From Prevotellaceae bacterium HUN156 (GTDB lineage: Bacteria > Bacteroidota > Bacteroidia > Bacteroidales > Bacteroidaceae), in the NCBI GenBank assembly GCA_900119285.1, contig FPIT01000007.1:1-64000 (forward strand): a DNA stretch of 64,000 nucleotides, read 5' to 3'. Of the stretch, positions 15,470 through 24,466 are shown piece by piece. Under the pieces are notes generated by a model, which ran no database searches, was not told where the DNA came from, and saw nothing but the letters and a program-made list of their open reading frames with translations. Made by a program: the position numbers and the translations under genes. Each line of letters begins with the position of its first letter. Positions within the stretch are counted from its first letter, which is position 1.

Positions 15470-18159
15470 AAATTCGGTTTGTTCTTTCTTGCTTCTTCCA
15501 GCGATAACAGTTCTTGTTGTTGCTGCTGATAATCGTCGCGCAACTGTTCGTACTTAGCATCAAGTTCCTGCTCTATCTGTTTCTCCTGTTCGCTATTCAT
15601 AAGTCGTGCGGCTACCAATGCATTCTGCGAGGCATCCTTCATCCACAGCACAGGACCACCATATACGGGAGCTATCTTCAGTGCCACATGCAGCTCACTA
15701 GTTGTTGCACCACCTATCATAATAGGTATATCGAGCCCTGCACGCTGCATCTCATTAGCAGCATTCACCATTTCTTCAAGACTTGGCGTAATCAGTCCTG
15801 AGAGACCAATCATGTCCACCTTCTCCTCAATGGCCTTGCGTACTATCTGCTCAGCAGGCACCATCACACCCATATCAATGACCTCGTAGTTGTTACACGT
15901 CATAATGACGCCTACGATGTTCTTACCAATATCATGCACATCACCTTTTACCGTTGCCAACAGAATCTTGCCTGCCTTCTCCTCTTGTGCTTCGCCACGC
16001 TGCTGTTCGATATACGGTTGAAGGATAGACACAGCCTGCTTCATAGTGCGAGCCGTCTTTACCACCTGTGGCAGAAACATCTTTCCTGCACCAAAAAGCT
16101 CGCCCACCTGATTCATGCCAGCCATTAGCGGTCCCTCGATAATACTTACAGCCTTGGGGTATTTTTGCAGCGCCTCTTCCAAATCCTCTTTTAGATAGTC
16201 GCCTACACCCTTGATGAGTGCTTGTTGCAAACGTTCTTCTAATGATTCAGGCCTCGTCTCCTGTTTGGCGACGGGCGCCGATGTAGGGTTTTCAGCCTCC
16301 TTTGCTGCGGCTAATTCTGCAGCAAGAGCAATGAGTCGTTCGCTGGCATCCTTGCGACGATACAGAATCACATCCTCAATAACTTCGAGTTGTGATGAAG
16401 GAATATCACTGTAAAGAACTTTAGTAGCAGGATTCACGATACCAAAGTCCATACCTGCCTGAATAGCGTGGTAGAGGAATACAGCATGCATTGCCTCACG
16501 GATATAGTTGTTACCACGGAATGAGAACGACAGGTTGCTCACACCTCCACTAACGTGGGCACCAGGCAGATTTTTCTTAATCCACGCTGTGGCACGAATG
16601 AAGTCGGCAGCATAGGCATCGTGTTCCTCCATACCAGTAGCAACAGCCAATATATTGGGGTCAAAGATAATATCTAACGGATTAAGCCCAACATTCTCGG
16701 TAAGAATACGATATGCACGTTGGGCAATCTCTATACGACGTTCATAGGTGGTGGCTTGTCCTTGTTCATCGAAACACATCACAACAACAGCAGCGCCATA
16801 GCGTTTAATGTCTTGTGCATGACGAATAAACACCTCTTCGCCTTCCTTCAACGAAATACTATTAACAATGCCTTTACCTTGCAAACATTTCAAGCCAGCA
16901 AGGATGACATTCCAGTCAGACGAGTCAATCATCACAGGCACTGATGCGATATCAGGCTCTGCAGCAATCGTGTTAAGGAAATTCACCATTTCAGCCTTTG
17001 CATCCAGCAGGCCATCGTCCATATTTACGTCGATAACCAATGCACCATCTGATACTTGTTTTCTGGCTATACTGATAGCCTCGTCGTATTGTTTCTCCTG
17101 AATCAGTCGGAGGAATTTTCTTGAACCTGCCACATTACAACGCTCACCCACATTCACGAAATGTACCTCGGGCGTCACATCAAGCAGTTCCAAACCACTC
17201 AACCACATAGTTTCGGGCTTAGCGGCTGGTATATGCGGAGCCTTTCCTACAACCAATGGCACGTATTTAGCGATAAACTCATCGTCGGTACCACAACAGC
17301 CCCCCACGATGTTTACCAGTCCCTCGTCAATCATCTCACCAATCTGTGGTGCCATAGACTCTGCTGTTTCATCGTAGAGTCCCATAGCATTAGGCAATCC
17401 CGCATTTGGATAAGCACTAATATAATAAGGTGCCCTGCGAGCTAATTGGCGCAGAAAAGGCAACATCTGGCGCGCTCCAAACGAGCAGTTCAAACCCACT
17501 GAGAAAATAGGATAGCCACTGATGCTTGCCAAGAAGGCATCGAGCGTCTGTCCACTCAACGTGCGACCAGCCAAGTCGCTAACGGTAGCACTCAGCATGA
17601 TGGGCACCTCGCGACCACGCTGCTGCATGGCTGTAATAGAAGCGTCGATGGCCACCTTTGCATTCAAACTGTCGAAAATGGTCTCAATCAGTAGAGCGTC
17701 TACTCCACCCTCCAGTAATCCATCCACCTGTTCCAGATAAGCCTCAAACAGCTCATCATAAGTCAGTTCGCGCAAGGCAGGATTGCTGACATCAGGTGAC
17801 ATCGAACATGTTTTGTTGGTAGGACCGATAGAACCAGCTACAAAGCGGGGCTTATCTGATGAGGTGAACTCATCAGCACATTGACGAGCCAGTTGGGCAC
17901 CAACCAGCGCCATCTCGCGAGCTTTGTCCTCTAGGTGATAGTCAGCTTGAGATATACGTTGTGAGCTGAACGTATTGGTAGTAATGATATCCGCTCCCGC
18001 AATCAAATATTTGCGATGGATATCCGTAATAATATCGGGACGCGACAGGTTAAGCTCGTCGGAGTTACCCGTCTTGCCCAGCACTTTTCCTATCATAGTG
18101 CCCATAGCACCATCCAGAATCAGTATGCGCTTTTTAGCTAAGTCGTTTAGTGTGTTCAT
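15460..18159 (-). CDS. metH: Cobalamin-dependent methionine synthase, without reactivation domain
   Basis: The 899-residue enzyme transfers the methyl group of methyltetrahydrofolate to homocysteine. Its homocysteine-binding barrel (1-305) has Zn ligands Cys225 (GLNCSFG), Cys288 and Cys289 (GGCCGT). A pterin-binding barrel (about 335-600) has [15 protein letters not shown] and [10 protein letters not shown]. The cobalamin cap and Rossmann domain (about 645-870) have [10 protein letters not shown] with cobalt ligand His742. The chain ends shortly after, so the usual C-terminal AdoMet-binding reactivation domain is missing. The start overlaps the smpB stop as ATGA. No cobalamin riboswitch was noticed upstream. 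Confidence 0.95.
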   Translation of the reverse strand: MNTLNDLAKKRILILDGAMGTMIGKVLGKTGNSDELNLSRPDIITDIHRKYLIAGADIITTNTFSSQRISQADYHLEDKAREMALVGAQLARQCADEFTSSDKPRFVAGSIGPTNKTCSMSPDVSNPALRELTYDELFEAYLEQVDGLLEGGVDALLIETIFDSLNAKVAIDASITAMQQRGREVPIMLSATVSDLAGRTLSGQTLDAFLASISGYPIFSVGLNCSFGARQMLPFLRQLARRAPYYISAYPNAGLPNAMGLYDETAESMAPQIGEMIDEGLVNIVGGCCGTDDEFIAKYVPLVVGKAPHIPAAKPETMWLSGLELLDVTPEVHFVNVGERCNVAGSRKFLRLIQEKQYDEAISIARKQVSDGALVIDVNMDDGLLDAKAEMVNFLNTIAAEPDIASVPVMIDSSDWNVILAGLKCLQGKGIVNSISLKEGEEVFIRHAQDIKRYGAAVVVMCFDEQGQATTYERRIEIAQRAYRILTENVGLNPLDIIFDPNILAVATGMEEHDAYAADFIRATAWIKKNLPGAHVSGGVSNLSFSFRGNNYIREAMHAVFLYHAIQAGMDFGIVNPATKVLYSDIPSSQLEVIEDVILYRRKDASERLIALAAELAAAKEAENPTSAPVAKQETRPESLEERLQQALIKGVGDYLKEDLEEALQKYPKAVSIIEGPLMAGMNQVGELFGAGKMFLPQVVKTARTMKQAVSILQPYIEQQRGEAQEEKAGKILLATVKGDVHDIGKNIVGVIMTCNNYEVIDMGVMVPAEQIVRKAIEEKVDMIGLSGLITPSLEEMVNAANEMQRAGLDIPIMIGGATTSELHVALKIAPVYGGPVLWMKDASQNALVAARLMNSEQEKQIEQELDAKYEQLRDDYQQQQQELLSLEEARKNKPNLWK

Positions 18160-18638
18160 TTATATACCTTCATGGCGCGATCCATTTCGCGCTTATCCTC
18201 TTTCTCTTTCAGTGTCTGACGCTTATCAAACTCCTTCTTACCCTTACACAGTGCGATATCCATCTTGGCACGACCTTTATCGTCGATAAAAACCAACAGA
18301 GGTACAATGGTATAACCCGTCTGTTTGGTAGCCGATGCCAACTTAGCAATCTCACGTTTAGTCAACAACAGTTTGCGGTCGCGCTTCATCTCGTGGTTAT
18401 TGTACGAGCCATAGAAATAAGGCGAGATATTCATGCCCTTCACCCACAGTTCTCCATTGATGATGGTGCAGTAAGTATCTACCAAACTTGCCTTACCCAG
18501 ACGGATACTCTTTATCTCCGTACCTGTAAGCACGATGCCCGCAGTGTATTCCTCGATGAAGAAATACTCAAACGATGCCTTTTTGTTTTTTATCTGTACG
18601 GGACTCTTTTTTCTGAGTTCCTGTTCTTGTTTATTCAA
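18156..18638 (-). CDS. smpB: SsrA-binding protein SmpB
   Basis: The 160-residue protein matches SmpB, which binds tmRNA and delivers it to stalled ribosomes in trans-translation. Visible hallmarks are [20 protein letters not shown] (about 29-48), [21 protein letters not shown] (49-69), [12 protein letters not shown] and the basic C-terminal tail ending RAMKVYK. Length is normal. The gene starts 20 bases after the DMP19-like stop and overlaps metH by four bases, so it is probably in the same operon. Confidence 0.95.
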   Translation of the reverse strand: MNKQEQELRKKSPVQIKNKKASFEYFFIEEYTAGIVLTGTEIKSIRLGKASLVDTYCTIINGELWVKGMNISPYFYGSYNNHEMKRDRKLLLTKREIAKLASATKQTGYTIVPLLVFIDDKGRAKMDIALCKGKKEFDKRQTLKEKEDKREMDRAMKVYK

Positions 18639-18657
18639 AACCTTATGTTTTTATTAT

Positions 18658-19164
18658 TTATTCTTTAATCTTTGCGAAACGCTCTATGTGTTCATCAATA
18701 TAATGAGCTATCATATCTGTCCATTCTTCTTCGCGCTCCACAAACTCATCGTCCAAATCGTCGAATTCTGGATACTGTTCAAAAAGCGCCATAAACTCTT
18801 CGTCGGTACAATCTATCTCCAATGCCTCATGATATTTAGCATAGAGCGTATGTCCGTTATATACTAGTTTTGAGAGGTCGCGCATGCCCCAAAGCTTTAC
18901 TGCTTTTGCAAATGGATTTTTGAAAATAAAAGGTCCGTATCCGTTGTGTATCAACTGTACGAAGCCTCCATTCATTACCTCTTCGTGTAGTGCGTCCCAT
19001 GCCAACAGCGTTATCTGGTCACTGTTCAGTTCGCACAAAGTTTTATTCGTCAGTTCACCGCCGATGGCCTCTTTGATAGCTGCCACGAAAGCACCTACGA
19101 AGGCATCCATACCCTCGCCTGCTGCTTTACGCAATACGGCATCACTAATTGTTACTTCTTTCAT
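18658..19164 (-). CDS. DMP19 family (DUF4375-like) protein
   Basis: From ATG 19164 the product has 168 residues. The frame extends to 19203, but the -7 element at 19174-19181 lies within the extension and argues for the inner start. The segments NGGFVQLIHNGYG and YPEFDDLDDEFVEREEEW match the DMP19/DUF4375 family: helical, acidic, cytoplasmic proteins of unclear role, named after a DNA-mimic protein in Neisseria. Here it precedes smpB by 19 bases and may be co-transcribed. I am fairly confident of the family, not of any DNA-mimic activity. Confidence 0.72.
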   Translation of the reverse strand: MKEVTISDAVLRKAAGEGMDAFVGAFVAAIKEAIGGELTNKTLCELNSDQITLLAWDALHEEVMNGGFVQLIHNGYGPFIFKNPFAKAVKLWGMRDLSKLVYNGHTLYAKYHEALEIDCTDEEFMALFEQYPEFDDLDDEFVEREEEWTDMIAHYIDEHIERFAKIKE

Positions 19165-19172
19165 ATTGCCTG

Positions 19173-19250
19173 CAAAGATACGAATAAGCGAGGAAAATGC
19201 CAAATCTTATTTGAGCTTTTTCGAGCGAGAGTATCCTCGACGAAGTCAAA
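19173..19250 (-). repeat. Promoter-bearing repeat upstream of DMP19 gene
   Basis: Starting at the TATCTTTG promoter element (19174-19181, minus strand), about 78 bases resemble the tandem units at 26596-26759. They share CGAATAAGCGAG, then AATCTTATTTGAGCTTTTTC, and CGAGCGAGAGTA. Copies of the family also lie upstream of thrS. Confidence 0.7.
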
Positions 19251-19251
19251 G

Positions 19252-19716
19252 TTAGATGTTTATGCCATAGTTTTGTTTTACCTCACTCATCACGAAGGTA
19301 CTCTCAATAGAGGCAAGACTCTCTATTTCGCCTAACTTGTTTAGAACAAACTCCTGATATTGCTTCATGTCTCGTGCGCGTACTTTTAATAAGTAATCAT
19401 AGGCACCAGAGGTATTATAGCACTCGGTGACTTCGGGAATAAACTGAATACGACGCACAAAGGCATCAGCAATCTCGTGGTTTATCTGCTTCAACTTGAC
19501 CTTACAAAATACCAAAAGACTCTGATTCAGCTTGTCGGGATTGAGGATAGCAACATACTTCTTGATATAGCCCTTCTTCTCCAAGCGCTTTTGGCGCTCA
19601 AAAACGGGTGTCGGGGTTAAATGAACGGCTTCAGCCAACTCTTTTGTGGTCAATTTCGCATTTTTTTGCAGCGTTTTCAGTATCTGCAGATCGGTTTCGT
19701 CTAAAATTTCAGCCAT
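19252..19716 (-). CDS. Lrp/AsnC family transcriptional regulator
   Basis: The 154-residue protein has an N-terminal winged helix (LDETDLQILKTLQKNAKLTT, then ELAEAVHLTPTPVFERQKRL). A C-terminal RAM domain (about 65-150) includes VTECYNTSGAYDYLLKVRARD, the usual amino-acid-sensing segment. Lrp-like proteins respond to leucine, methionine or other amino acids and control amino-acid metabolism. The gene is divergent from metY, with both promoters in a 188-base gap, so regulation of metY is a reasonable guess. Confidence 0.9.
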   Translation of the reverse strand: MAEILDETDLQILKTLQKNAKLTTKELAEAVHLTPTPVFERQKRLEKKGYIKKYVAILNPDKLNQSLLVFCKVKLKQINHEIADAFVRRIQFIPEVTECYNTSGAYDYLLKVRARDMKQYQEFVLNKLGEIESLASIESTFVMSEVKQNYGINI

Positions 19717-19785
19717 AGCTTAGATAATTATTCTGTTAGAGACACTTTTTAGAGCCCAACTTGGACGTATATTCTATTTCGGATG

Positions 19786-19793
19786 CAAAATTA
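19786..19793 (-). promoter_or_regulatory. -7 promoter element of Lrp gene
   Basis: TAATTTTG on the minus strand lies 69 bases before the Lrp start and about 28 bases upstream of the metY -33 box on the other strand. Confidence 0.5.
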
Positions 19794-19820
19794 GTAATAT
19801 TTTCTGGATTTTACAAGAAA

Positions 19821-19852
19821 TTTGGTAGATAATTCCAAACATCGTACCTTTG
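19821..19852 (+). promoter_or_regulatory. Promoter of metY with extended -33 box
   Basis: TTTGGTAGATAA starts at 19821 and TACCTTTG lies at 19845-19852, with 20 bases between the TTTG and TACC. TTTGG (19821-19825) and CCAAA (19835-19839) form an inverted pair. The extended -33 box matches those before the LuxR-type gene and cysK. Confidence 0.75.
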
Positions 19853-19904
19853 CAACGTCAAAACGAATAAATAACTCACAATTAATAAAAGAAAGGATAA
19901 GATT

Positions 19905-21197
19905 ATGGCACAGAACAAAAACTATCGCTTTGAGACACTGCAACTGCACGTAGGACAAGAACAGGCTGACCCCGCAACCGATGCTCGTGCGGTGCCCATC
20001 TATCAGACTACATCATATGTATTCCGTAACTCACAGCATGCTGCCGACCGCTTTGGTCTGCGCGATGCAGGAAACATCTACGGAAGATTGACAAACTCAA
20101 CTCAGGGCGTATTCGAAGATCGCGTGGCTGCACTCGAGGGAGGTGTGGCAGGACTAGCAGTAGCTTCGGGTGCTGCTGCCATTACTTACGCCTTGCAGAA
20201 CATCGCTCAGGCTGGCGACCATATCGTTGCTGCTGACAACCTGTATGGTGGTTCGTATAACCTAATTACCCATACCTTAGCCACTCAGGGCATTTCAAAT
20301 ACAATCGTAAACGTAAACGACCTCGCCGCCCTGGAGGCCGCTATCAAACCCAACACAAAAGTTATATATGCCGAGACATTCGGCAACCCCAACTCTGACG
20401 TGCTCGACCTAGAAGGTGTAGCAGCCGTAGCTCACAAACATGGTATACCATTCATTGTAGACAACACCTTCGGCACGCCCTACCTGATTCGCCCTCTGGA
20501 GCATGGTGCAGACATCGTCGTTCATTCTGCAACCAAGTTCCTTGGCGGTCATGGTACCTCATTAGGTGGCGTAATCGTTGATGGCGGCAAGTTTGACTGG
20601 AAAAAGAATGCAGACAAGTTCCCCACCCTCGCAAAGCCCGATCCTTCGTATCACGGCATCGTCTTTGCCGATGCTGTAGGTCCAGCAGCTTATGTCACCC
20701 GTATTCGTGCCGTATTGTTGCGCGACACAGGTGCAGCCATCTCACCCTTTAATGCTTTCATCCTGCTACAGGGTGTAGAGACGCTGAGCCTGCGCGTAGA
20801 GCGCCACGTGGAGAATGCGCTGAAGGTTGTAGACTTCTTGAGTAAGCATCCGAAGGTGGCTAAGGTAAACCATCCTGCACTGCCCAGCCATCACGACCAT
20901 CAGCTATATCAGAAGTATTTCCCAAATGGTGGTGCCAGCATCTTTACCTTCGAAATAAAGGGTGGTCAGGAAGAGGCTTGGAAGTTTATCGACGCACTGC
21001 AGATATTCTCGCTGTTGGCAAATGTAGCTGACGTGAAGAGTCTGGTGATTCACCCTTACACCACTACTCACTCACAACTCTCGCCCAAGGAACTGGCAGA
21101 ACAACATATCACTCCTGCTACCGTACGTCTCAGTATCGGTACGGAACATATCGATGACATCATCGACGACCTGAAGCAAGCATTAGATAAGATTTAA
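19905..21197 (+). CDS. metY: O-acetylhomoserine sulfhydrylase (aminocarboxypropyltransferase)
   Basis: The 430-residue PLP enzyme of the Cys/Met metabolism family makes homocysteine from O-acetylhomoserine and sulfide. It starts at the typical RFETLQLHVGQEQADPATDA. PIYQTTSYVF, YGRLTNST, IVDNTFGTPYL and the PLP-lysine motif VVHSATKFLGGHG (about 205-217) follow, with length as expected for the MetY branch. The leader AAAGAAAGGATAAGATTATG is identical to that of cysK. The gene is monocistronic by appearance, with a strong palindrome after the stop. Confidence 0.93.
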   Translation: MAQNKNYRFETLQLHVGQEQADPATDARAVPIYQTTSYVFRNSQHAADRFGLRDAGNIYGRLTNSTQGVFEDRVAALEGGVAGLAVASGAAAITYALQNIAQAGDHIVAADNLYGGSYNLITHTLATQGISNTIVNVNDLAALEAAIKPNTKVIYAETFGNPNSDVLDLEGVAAVAHKHGIPFIVDNTFGTPYLIRPLEHGADIVVHSATKFLGGHGTSLGGVIVDGGKFDWKKNADKFPTLAKPDPSYHGIVFADAVGPAAYVTRIRAVLLRDTGAAISPFNAFILLQGVETLSLRVERHVENALKVVDFLSKHPKVAKVNHPALPSHHDHQLYQKYFPNGGASIFTFEIKGGQEEAWKFIDALQIFSLLANVADVKSLVIHPYTTTHSQLSPKELAEQHITPATVRLSIGTEHIDDIIDDLKQALDKI

Positions 21198-21224
21198 CCA
21201 CACAAAAACAAAAATATACTATTC

Positions 21225-21260
21225 TAATCTGCCAAATCCCTCCAAAGATTTGGCAGATTA
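21225..21260. promoter_or_regulatory. Perfect 14-bp-arm palindrome between metY and regulator gene
   Basis: TAATCTGCCAAATC (21225-21238) and GATTTGGCAGATTA (21247-21260) are exact inverted repeats around an 8-base loop. The right arm contains the -33 box of the next promoter. It can act as an RNA hairpin ending metY transcription, an operator, or both. Confidence 0.6.
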
Positions 21261-21280
21261 CATTATTTTTCGTAACTTCG
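21249..21280 (+). promoter_or_regulatory. Promoter of LuxR-type regulator gene
   Basis: TTTGGCAGATTACA begins at 21249 and TAACTTCG lies at 21273-21280, 20 bases apart. The -33 box is the same as before cysK. Confidence 0.65.
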
Positions 21281-21300
21281 CCACCGCAAAACCAACACGT

Positions 21301-21942
21301 ATGAGAAGATATATCATTGCAGACAATCAGGAACTGACGCGATTTGCACTAGAAAGCCTACTTCAACATGATGAAGAGAATACGGTATACAGGGCATTCG
21401 ACAGAGCAGGACTTGTGGCTCTACTGAAAGAGAACAAAAACGCTGTGGTGCTGCTTGATTTTAGATTGTATGACTTTACCGACGAGGAGCAGCTCCTGAT
21501 TATAGCAGAGCGTTTTCCTGAATCACAATGGGTGCTTATCAGCGATGATCTCACCCCCCAGTTTGTGCGCCGGGTGGCATACACCTCCCACCAATTTAGC
21601 ATCGTATATAAAGACGGACCACTAAGCGAGATTCGCGAAGCACTGCAAGCTACACAGCGTAACAGTCGCTATCTTAGTCAGCGTGCGCTCGACACGATAA
21701 TTTGTCAACAACAAGAAGAGGAGAAGCCCGACTTATTGACAAATACAGAAATTGAAATTGTGAAAGCCATAGCTCAGGGAAAGACCACCAAGGAAATAGC
21801 TGCTGAGCGTTTCTCCAGCGTACATACAGTTACCACTCACCGCAAGAACATCTTCCGTAAGCTGAAGGTGAACACTGCCCACGAGGTAATTAAATATGCA
21901 CTACGTGCAGGACTGGTAGATTCATCTGAATTCTATATATAA
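21301..21942 (+). CDS. LuxR/NarL-type response regulator
   Basis: From ATG 21301 the protein has 213 residues. A longer frame from 21250 would run through the promoter and is rejected. The N-terminal receiver (1-120) keeps a likely phosphoacceptor Asp53 in VVLLDFRLYDF, but the opening acidic pair is reduced (IIADNQE). The C-terminal GerE/LuxR helix-turn-helix (about 150-205) is clear: LTNTEIEIVKAIAQGKTTKE and SSVHTVTTHRKNIFRKLKV. No cognate kinase is adjacent. It lies upstream of the DUF6660-like and TonB genes and may control them. Confidence 0.85.
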   Translation: MRRYIIADNQELTRFALESLLQHDEENTVYRAFDRAGLVALLKENKNAVVLLDFRLYDFTDEEQLLIIAERFPESQWVLISDDLTPQFVRRVAYTSHQFSIVYKDGPLSEIREALQATQRNSRYLSQRALDTIICQQQEEEKPDLLTNTEIEIVKAIAQGKTTKEIAAERFSSVHTVTTHRKNIFRKLKVNTAHEVIKYALRAGLVDSSEFYI

Positions 21943-21946
21943 AATA

Positions 21947-22273
21947 ATGAGAAAGATACTGACTCTTTTACTTGCTATTTACGTGCTGATTTCCGTCGTA
22001 ATGCCTTGTCATTGCGACGAGAAGAATCACGACCATATAGCAAGTCAGAAGGAGCAGACTGTAGGACAAGGTCAGGAGCATGGCGAAGACTATGGTTTTG
22101 AGTTGTGTACCCCCTTCTGCTCATGTACCAGCCTGCATAGCGTCAGCTATTTCTCAATTACACACATAGACAATCAGCCTATGGCACAGGCTACGAACAA
22201 ACGCCAATTTATCTATCTGATGCGTAAAGCGCATGCGTTTGTTCGACAGGAGAATGCGCCTCCAGAAGCATAG
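21947..22273 (+). CDS. Small exported Cys/His-rich protein, DUF6660-like
   Basis: The 108-residue protein has a signal-like start (MRKILTLLLAIYVLISVVMP) and then CHCDEKNHDH, a Gln/Glu-rich linker and CTPFCSCTSLHS. The motif CxPFCxC after a His/Asp-rich stretch is that of DUF6660-like proteins, found beside metal-linked TonB receptors and efflux pumps in Bacteroidota. The Cys and His residues suggest metal binding in the periplasm or at the surface, but this is inference. It begins 4 bases after the regulator's stop, so the two are coupled, and the TonB receptor follows 87 bases later. Confidence 0.7.
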   Translation: MRKILTLLLAIYVLISVVMPCHCDEKNHDHIASQKEQTVGQGQEHGEDYGFELCTPFCSCTSLHSVSYFSITHIDNQPMAQATNKRQFIYLMRKAHAFVRQENAPPEA

Positions 22274-22360
22274 TACCACTTACCTATTTACTAAAGATTA
22301 AGAAACACGTGGATGGAATCATTCGCGTGGCTATGTTTCATATTATAAATAAAAGAACAC

Positions 22361-24328
22361 ATGACACTAAAGAATATATTGCTTGCCGTATGCATAGCAA
22401 GCACTACTTCTATATATGCACAATTAGAAGAATCCAAAGATACTGTTTATGAAAAGGAGGCTGGAGAACTGAACGAGGTGGTGGTATCGTCTCGTGGTAC
22501 ACGAACCATACGCAGACTGCCAACACGCGTGGAGGTGCTGTCGGGCGAAGAGATTGAAGAGAAGGGCACCATGAAGCCCAGCGACATCAGAATGATGCTT
22601 AGCGAAACTACTGGTATCATGACGCAACAGACTTCGGCAACATCAGGCAACTCGCTCATTCGTATTCAAGGACTGGACGGAAGATACACACAGATACTGA
22701 AAGACGGAATGCCAGCATTCCCCGGAGCAGCCAGCGGACTGGGACTCTTACAGACGCCACCTCTCGACCTGCGTCAAGTGGAAGTTGTCAAGGGGGCATC
22801 GTCAACACTATATGGTGGTGGAGCGATTGCAGGACTCATCAACCTGATATCGAAAACGCCTGTCGACAAGCGAGAACTGAGTTTCCAGTTGAATGGAACG
22901 ACAGCAAAGGGATTAGATGTGAACGGATTTTACTCTGAGCGCTATGGAAAGGTAGGACTGACCGTATTTACAGCCTACAACACCTGTCGCGGCTATGACC
23001 CTTCTGATGTTGACTTTTCGGCTATTCCCAAATACGACCGATGGAGCATTAACCCTCGCTTGTTTCTCTATCTCTCGCCCAACACCTATGGCAATATCGG
23101 ATACCAAGCAATGATAGAAAACCGACTGGGTGGCGACATGCACTATATTGAGGGTACTGACAACGGTGAACATTCCTACTATGAGCGCAACAAAACTCAG
23201 CGACACTCTATGCAATTGAACTTCAACCATCTTTTTGATGCTGACAACAGGTTCAATCTCAAGGCGAGTGCCACCTACTATGATCGTGAGTTGACACTAC
23301 CCAATTACTCATTCATCGGCACCCAATGGACTTCGTTTGGTGAATTATCCTACGCTCATTCGTCAGACAAGACGGATTGGGTGGCTGGCGTCAATCTATG
23401 GACAGACAACTTCAAGGAGAAAAATCCTGTCACAGAACTGAAGAGAGATTATCAGCAAACCACACTGGGAGCATTCTTACAGGCTGACATTGACATCACC
23501 TCATGGCTCTCGATTGAGGCAGGATTGCGCACCGACTACGTGATAGACTATGGCATCGCCATCTTGCCACGCTTGTCGTTCTTATTCAAGCCTACCGACA
23601 AGTTAAGTTCACGACTAGGAGGAGGACTTGGCTACAAACAACCCACCATCTTTACCGAAGAAAGTGAACGCATAGCTTATCGTAATGTGTTGCCAATAGA
23701 CAAGGACAAAAACCAACTAGAGCGCAGCTGGGGAGTAAATTGGGATGTGAATTATACAACAGGATTATTCGATGATCAAGTCAGATTCTCTGTCAACCAC
23801 CTATTCTTCTATACCCGTTTGAGCCATCCTCTGCTCATGAAACCCATTGATGATGACTATTATAAGATGCAGAATATTGGCGGACATATCGACACACGTG
23901 GATGGGAGACCAACATCAAGCTTGGCTGGTACGACTTTCACTACTACCTCGGTTATACCTATACTTATACCCGCGTAGAGGAAAACGGTATACATACCGA
24001 AAGCCCACTAACCCCTCGTCATCGTCTAAATAATGTATTGATGTACGAAAAGGAAGATTCATGGAAGATTGGTCTGGAGGCTTACTACTATAGTCCCCAA
24101 CTATTGAGTGATGGTCTTCAGGGAAAGTCGTACTGGCTTTGCGGATTACTGGTAGAGAAAATGTGGGAGCATTTTTCCGTATATGTCAACTTTGAGAACT
24201 TTACAGATTCTCGACAAACTCGCTTTGACAGCATCTACACAGGGGCTCGCAGCAATCCCATATGGCGCGATATATATGCTCCATTAGACGGATTTGTGGC
24301 TAGTGCAGGTATAAAAATACGCCTCTAA
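22361..24328 (+). CDS. TonB-dependent outer-membrane receptor
   Basis: The 655-residue protein has a signal peptide (MTLKNILLAVCIASTTSIYA). A plug domain (about 40-165) includes RLPTRVEVLSGEEIEEKG and VEVVKGASSTLYGGGAIAGL, and a 22-strand-type barrel ends in an aromatic-rich VASAGIKIRL. There is no carboxypeptidase-D-like N-terminal extension and no SusD partner. It is therefore of the siderophore/metal/cobalamin type rather than a glycan transporter. Its place after a DUF6660-like gene suggests a metal or metal-chelate substrate. It lies between metY and cysK, and its own promoter is not evident. Confidence 0.9.
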   Translation: MTLKNILLAVCIASTTSIYAQLEESKDTVYEKEAGELNEVVVSSRGTRTIRRLPTRVEVLSGEEIEEKGTMKPSDIRMMLSETTGIMTQQTSATSGNSLIRIQGLDGRYTQILKDGMPAFPGAASGLGLLQTPPLDLRQVEVVKGASSTLYGGGAIAGLINLISKTPVDKRELSFQLNGTTAKGLDVNGFYSERYGKVGLTVFTAYNTCRGYDPSDVDFSAIPKYDRWSINPRLFLYLSPNTYGNIGYQAMIENRLGGDMHYIEGTDNGEHSYYERNKTQRHSMQLNFNHLFDADNRFNLKASATYYDRELTLPNYSFIGTQWTSFGELSYAHSSDKTDWVAGVNLWTDNFKEKNPVTELKRDYQQTTLGAFLQADIDITSWLSIEAGLRTDYVIDYGIAILPRLSFLFKPTDKLSSRLGGGLGYKQPTIFTEESERIAYRNVLPIDKDKNQLERSWGVNWDVNYTTGLFDDQVRFSVNHLFFYTRLSHPLLMKPIDDDYYKMQNIGGHIDTRGWETNIKLGWYDFHYYLGYTYTYTRVEENGIHTESPLTPRHRLNNVLMYEKEDSWKIGLEAYYYSPQLLSDGLQGKSYWLCGLLVEKMWEHFSVYVNFENFTDSRQTRFDSIYTGARSNPIWRDIYAPLDGFVASAGIKIRL

Positions 24329-24334
24329 GAAGAC

Positions 24335-24356
24335 ATATACCAAACATTTGGTATAT
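24335..24356. promoter_or_regulatory. Perfect palindrome upstream of cysK
   Basis: ATATACCAAA and TTTGGTATAT are exact inverted repeats separated by CA. It begins 7 bases after the TonB stop and ends 20 bases before the cysK -33 box. It is a candidate operator for the sulfur genes; a transcript-end hairpin is less likely because no T-run follows. Confidence 0.55.
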
Positions 24357-24375
24357 AAAATGCCATATACGAGCT

Positions 24376-24407
24376 ATTGGCAGATTACAGAAAACTGCGT
24401 ACCTTTG
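24376..24407 (+). promoter_or_regulatory. Promoter of cysK with extended -33 box
   Basis: ATTGGCAGATTACA begins at 24376 and TACCTTTG lies at 24400-24407, with 20 bases between the boxes, exactly as for metY and the LuxR-type gene. Confidence 0.75.
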
Positions 24408-24466
24408 CAAACGGAAACAAACATCAAAAGTAAAAGCAATAATTATAATAAAGAAAGGATAAGATT

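Noticed and set aside
15460..18159. Possible cobalamin or SAM riboswitch for metH
   Set aside because: metH starts inside the end of smpB, leaving no room for a leader, and no such element was seen before the DMP19-like gene.
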